NCBI GenBank assembly: GCA_030045215.1
Contig: JASIBJ010000677.1
Span: 1-9,013 of the forward strand
Source: Streptosporangiaceae bacterium
GTDB lineage: Bacteria > Actinomycetota > Actinomycetes > Streptosporangiales > Streptosporangiaceae
Direction of reading: 5' to 3'
DNA length: 9,013 nucleotides
Numbering within the stretch: the first letter of the stretch is position 1; each line of letters opens with the position of its first letter. The notes under the pieces are model-generated. The model searched no databases. It was not told the origin of the DNA and saw nothing but the letters and a program-made list of their open reading frames with translations. The translations under genes were made by a program, and so were the position numbers. Shown here piece after piece: positions 6,224-9,013 of this stretch.

Positions 6224-6811
6224 ATGGGCCGATGGGAACCCAACGCGCGGGAACGCCTCGAGCGGGCGGCGCTCGCGCTGTTCGCCGAGCACGGGTATGA
6301 CGCCACGACCGTCGCCGAGATCGCCGACCGGGCCGGGCTGACCAAGAGCACGTTCTTCCGGCACTTTGCCGACAAGCGCGAAGTGCTCTTCGGCGGGCAG
6401 GACATGCTGGTAAAGCTGTTCACCGACGCGATCAGGTCGGCCTCGCCCTCGGCCACGACCGCCAGCTGCCTGGCCGCAGCGCTGGAGGCCTCCGCCGCCG
6501 CGTTCACGGCGGAACGCCACGACCTCGCCGAGCAGCGACGCGCGGTTATCGCGGCCAACCCCGAATTGCGCGAACGCGAACTTCTCAAGCGGGCTCGCCT
6601 CAGCTCCGCGATGGCCGACGCACTCCGCGCACGCGGAGCCGACGAGACCACCGCCCGCCTGGCCGCCGAGGTAGGCGTGCTCGCGTTCAGCACGGCCTAC
6701 GCGCGCTGGGCCACGCCGGACAACCGGGAACCGTTCGCTGAGATCGCGCAGGCGGCGTTGCGCGACCTGCAGGCACGTGCCACGGCCCTCGGCGACGCCG
6801 CCCGAACCTGA
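6224..6811 (+). CDS. TetR-family transcriptional regulator
   Basis: This 195-residue repressor has the N-terminal TetR helix-turn-helix: ARERLERAALALFAEHGYDATTVAEIADRAGLTKSTFFRHFADKREVL, about residues 7-54, ending in the usual FFRHFADK recognition helix. The alpha-helical C-terminal half, rich in Ala and Arg, would form the ligand pocket and dimer interface; the ligand cannot be predicted. ATG 6224 is preferred over GTG 6218 because the -10-like TAGGAT ends 6 bases before it and there is no clear Shine-Dalgarno. Two tandem palindromes lie immediately upstream, so it very likely represses itself and the divergent SDR gene. A half-site downstream near the hydrolase promoter hints at a third target. 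Confidence 0.94.
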   Translation: MGRWEPNARERLERAALALFAEHGYDATTVAEIADRAGLTKSTFFRHFADKREVLFGGQDMLVKLFTDAIRSASPSATTASCLAAALEASAAAFTAERHDLAEQRRAVIAANPELRERELLKRARLSSAMADALRARGADETTARLAAEVGVLAFSTAYARWATPDNREPFAEIAQAALRDLQARATALGDAART

Positions 6812-6860
6812 CCCGGTGCCAGGCCGCCTGGGCTCGCGCCGGCGGCCAGATAACAGTCTG

Positions 6861-6889
6861 TTGACCGCGTCCTGGTACTCACCTAATTT
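6861..6889 (+). promoter_or_regulatory. Promoter of the leader ORF/hydrolase transcript
   Basis: TTGACC (6861-6866) and TAATTT (6884-6889) are separated by exactly 17 bases, the best sigma-70-type promoter in the window. The predicted start is about 6896-6897, which coincides with the ATG of a 9-codon ORF. A GCCATCAC half-site (6901-6908) identical to one arm of TetR operator O2 follows directly downstream. Confidence 0.7.
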
Positions 6890-6896
6890 GCTCTTC

Positions 6897-6926
6897 ATGA
6901 GCCATCACTCCCGGATGCGCCGGTGA
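6897..6926 (+). CDS. Putative 9-residue leader peptide, coupled to the hydrolase gene
   Basis: The ORF encodes MSHHSRMRR and ends with TGA at 6924-6926. This stop overlaps the GTG start of the hydrolase as GTGA. The ATG lies 7 bases after the TAATTT -10 element, so the ORF would be translated from a leaderless message and hand ribosomes to the hydrolase, which lacks a convincing Shine-Dalgarno of its own. The peptide is rich in His and Arg. It is too short to support by homology, so it may be only a translational entry point or a chance ORF. Confidence 0.45.
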   Translation: MSHHSRMRR

Positions 6927-7561
6927 AGGTCATCGACCTGACCCAGGCGATGGCGAACGGAATGCCGGTAATGGCGGGCATCGTTCCGCCCCAGTTCCAT
7001 GACCTCGCCAATGTCGCAACCGACGGCTACGCGATGTCCCAGTACACCTTCATCAACCACACGGGCACTCACGTGGACGCGCCGGCGCATCAGATCGCAG
7101 GCGGTGCCACTCTCGACGACATCCCGCTGGAGCGACTGGTCACCGAAGCGCTGACCATCGACCTGAGCGGGCACGAACCAGGGCCGGTCGGCCTGACCGA
7201 CCTCGACGGCACGCTGGCGCAGGTCCGGCCGGGCGACCTGGTGCTATTCCGCTCGGACAACGCGGACAACTGGGGGGACGAGGCGTACTGGCACGGCTGG
7301 TGCTATCCCGATGCGCAAACCGCGCAGGCGCTGATCGACCGCGGGGTCTCCGGCGTGGGCTTCGACGGCCCGTCCGCGGACCCAGTGACCAGCGAGGACT
7401 ACCCGCTGCACCGGCTGTGGCTCGGCGCCGGAAAGATCATCATTGAGAACCTCGCGAGCCTGGCGGAGCTGCCGGCCCGCTGCCGCATCGTCGTCGCTCC
7501 CCTGAAAGTGCGCGGGGCCAACGGCGGCCCTGCCCGTGTCCTCGCCCTAGTCGATGACTAG
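6923..7561 (+). CDS. Cyclase-family metal hydrolase (kynurenine formamidase-like)
   Basis: This 212-residue protein belongs to the cyclase/kynurenine formamidase family (PF04199-type), metal-dependent amide hydrolases that include KynB and isatin hydrolase. The signature HTGTHVDAPAH is at residues 46-56 and supplies the metal-binding His46, His50 and Asp52 and the catalytic His56. The second conserved region has His163 and Glu175 (IIIENL). The opening VIDLTQAMANGMPV is the usual family N-terminus, so the GTG at 6923 is well placed. The substrate could be N-formylkynurenine, isatin or another amide; no kynureninase or tryptophan dioxygenase gene is in view, so KynB is not assigned. It has its own promoter, and an APC permease follows in the same direction, suggesting import and hydrolysis of one compound. 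A 9-pair hairpin covers its stop codon. Confidence 0.92.
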   Translation: MKVIDLTQAMANGMPVMAGIVPPQFHDLANVATDGYAMSQYTFINHTGTHVDAPAHQIAGGATLDDIPLERLVTEALTIDLSGHEPGPVGLTDLDGTLAQVRPGDLVLFRSDNADNWGDEAYWHGWCYPDAQTAQALIDRGVSGVGFDGPSADPVTSEDYPLHRLWLGAGKIIIENLASLAELPARCRIVVAPLKVRGANGGPARVLALVDD

Positions 7562-7572
7562 CCACTAGGGCG
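7543..7572 (+). terminator. 9-pair hairpin spanning the hydrolase stop codon
   Basis: The arms CGCCCTAGT (7543-7551) and ACTAGGGCG (7564-7572) pair perfectly around a 12-base loop containing the TAG stop. An alternative smaller hairpin (CTAGTC/GACTAG, 7547-7561) competes with it. A second GC stem, GCGGCC/GGCCGC (7570-7586), follows. There is no U-tract, so it may be a GC-only terminator or attenuator limiting read-through into the permease gene. Confidence 0.45.
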
Positions 7573-7691
7573 GCCGCGCCGGCCGCATCCGCTTCCAGGC
7601 GGCCGGCCGGCGGGACCGTCCCCGGCGTGCACCTGGCCGACCCCGGTGACGCCTCGTTCCCCCCTGCCACCTCTAGCGGAAAGAGGAAGCC

Positions 7692-9013
7692 ATGCCCGCT
7701 AGCCATCAGCAAGCAGGACCGTCCGGTGAGCTGCGCCATGGGGTCCTGGGCAGTGCCGATGCGGTCGCGCAGTCGCTCGCACTGCTGGCGCTGACGTTCG
7801 CGGTATCGGCCGCGCCGGCCGGGGCCGCGGCCACCGCCGGAGCCGCCGTGCCGGTCGCCTACGTGATCGCCGGCATCGGCAGCCTGTGCCTCGCGTCGGT
7901 GATTGTGCGGTTCACGCGGCGAATCGCGCACGCCGGCGGGCTTTACACCTACACGGTGCGCGGCCTCGGACCGCAGGTCGGCTTCCTGGCGGGCTGGATG
8001 TACGCCATCGCGTTCGCGGTGGGCATCTCGTTCGTCCTGATCATCGCGGCCGACTTCCTGTCCACCGTGCTCACGGCCAACACCAGCGTGCACCTAGGCT
8101 GGTTCCCGCTGTACTGCATCCTCGTGGTCCTCATCATGCTGATCGCGCTCACCGACATCAGGATCTCGACGAGAGTGCAACTCGTCTTCGCCGTGATCGG
8201 CGTGCTCACGATCGTTGCGCTGTCGCTGGCGATCGTGGCCAAGGGCGGCGCGAACGGCCTGACCTGGCGCCCGTTCGATCCCCGCCTGTCGCCGAGTACG
8301 CACGGGCTGGCGCTGGCGGTGATCCTGGCGTTCACCGGATACATCGGCTTCGAGGCGGCCGCGGTGCTCGGCGAGGAGGCCTCCAGGCCGCGGCGGGTGA
8401 TCCCGCGCGCGATCCTCGGCACGGTCATCGTGGCCACGATCTACTTCATCTTCGTGACCTGGGCCCAGGCGGTCGGGTACGGCGTGGCGGGTGCGGGCCG
8501 GTGGGCGGCCGACCCGACCGCGCTGGCCACGCTGTCGGACCGCTACGTCGGCCACTGGTTCAGCACGCTGGTGGACATCGTGGTCGCGGTCGACGCGTTT
8601 GTGGCGGCACTGGCCGGGGTGCACCTGACCGCGCGGACGCTGTTCGCGATGGGCCGGGACGGCGGGATCCCGCGGCAGTTCGCCGCCACTACCCCACGGT
8701 TCAAGAGCCCGTACGTGGGCATCGCGGTCTCGGTGGCGCTGACGCTGATCCTCGGCGCGTGGTTCGGCCGGCATTTCGGTGTGGGCCTCTACTTCGACCT
8801 CATGGCCACGACCGCGTCGCTCGGGATCCTGTTGGTGTACGCGCTGGTGTCCATCGCCGGCATGGTCTTCTTCTGGCACGCCAGGCGGGACGAGGGCTAC
8901 AACATCATCCTCGACATCGTGCTTCCGCTGATCGCCGTGGTGATCTGCGGATACGCGATTTACTCGACGCTCGTCCCCCGACCTCCGGCCCCGATCAGCT
9001 ACTCGGCCTGGAT
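7692..9013 (+). CDS. APC-superfamily amino acid permease, partial (C-terminus off the window)
   Basis: This open frame of 440 codons without a stop encodes a cytoplasmic-membrane amino acid/amine permease. Around 11 hydrophobic segments are visible (roughly 27-47, 53-73, 98-122, 137-153, 160-183, 205-225, 237-258, 290-312, 340-358, 369-395, 405-427), so only the last helix or tail is missing. The family hallmark FTGYIGFEAAAVLGEEASRP, then RRVIPRAI, lies at 214-238. Further typical stretches are AGGLYTYTVRGLG (81-93) and ARTLFAMGRDGGIPRQF (314-330). The ATG is preceded by AGAGGA with close spacing. It lies 130 bases behind the hydrolase gene, separated by a hairpin, so co-transcription is possible but not assured. 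Substrate specificity cannot be read; its neighbour suggests an amino acid or aromatic amide. Confidence 0.92.
   Translation, partial: MPASHQQAGPSGELRHGVLGSADAVAQSLALLALTFAVSAAPAGAAATAGAAVPVAYVIAGIGSLCLASVIVRFTRRIAHAGGLYTYTVRGLGPQVGFLAGWMYAIAFAVGISFVLIIAADFLSTVLTANTSVHLGWFPLYCILVVLIMLIALTDIRISTRVQLVFAVIGVLTIVALSLAIVAKGGANGLTWRPFDPRLSPSTHGLALAVILAFTGYIGFEAAAVLGEEASRPRRVIPRAILGTVIVATIYFIFVTWAQAVGYGVAGAGRWAADPTALATLSDRYVGHWFSTLVDIVVAVDAFVAALAGVHLTARTLFAMGRDGGIPRQFAATTPRFKSPYVGIAVSVALTLILGAWFGRHFGVGLYFDLMATTASLGILLVYALVSIAGMVFFWHARRDEGYNIILDIVLPLIAVVICGYAIYSTLVPRPPAPISYSAW

Noticed and set aside
6176..6898. Minus-strand open frame covering the TetR gene
   Set aside because: It lies opposite a clear TetR gene and runs through the operator palindromes. 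No family is recognisable.
7573..7691. A small gene or separate promoter between hydrolase and permease
   Set aside because: The stretch is extremely GC-rich. I see no -10/-35 pair and no ORF with a ribosome site other than the permease start itself.
8094..8879. Minus-strand open frame opposite the APC permease
   Set aside because: It is the complement of a well-supported membrane protein. The Arg/Asp/His-rich product has no motif.

Overview
The window is very GC-rich, has short intergenic gaps and uses many GTG starts and TAnnnT -10 elements. This points to a high-GC actinomycete. No genus can be named from the sequence alone. I see no rRNA, tRNA, CRISPR array, transposase or integrase, and no gap between genes exceeds about 150 bases. 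It reads as ordinary chromosome with several small regulator-plus-target modules.

Positions 1-3697 (minus strand) look like one metal-transport operon. A NiCoT-family nickel/cobalt permease comes first (2540-3697), then a complete ABC exporter-type half-transporter with CydD-like features (677-2455). A second half-transporter overlaps it by ATGA and runs off the left edge. Divergent to the operon is a Fur-family regulator (3827-4279). The 129-base gap between them holds a perfect match to the Nur-box pattern known from Streptomyces (TTGCAA-N5-TTGCAA), placed over a predicted -35 element of the permease promoter. The simplest reading is that a Nur-like nickel sensor represses nickel uptake together with a co-transcribed ABC pair. 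The role of that ABC pair in nickel biology is the least explained part of the window.

Positions 4290-6077 (minus strand) hold an SRPBCC (AHSA1-like) protein coupled by ATGA overlap to an ArsR-type repressor with its own AT-rich operator region. Upstream of these, in the same direction, is an NAD(P)-dependent epimerase/dehydratase-like SDR protein.

Positions 6078-6811 hold a TetR-family regulator divergent from the SDR gene. Two near-identical palindromic operators in the gap sit exactly 31 bases apart, about three helical turns.

Positions 6812-9013 (plus strand) hold a cyclase/kynurenine-formamidase-like metal hydrolase. It is preceded by a textbook promoter and a 9-codon leader ORF whose stop overlaps the hydrolase start. 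An APC-family amino-acid permease follows and is cut by the right edge. Three genes or ORFs (nur, tetR and the leader ORF) have a -10 hexamer 6-7 bases before the start codon, so leaderless transcription is likely common here.
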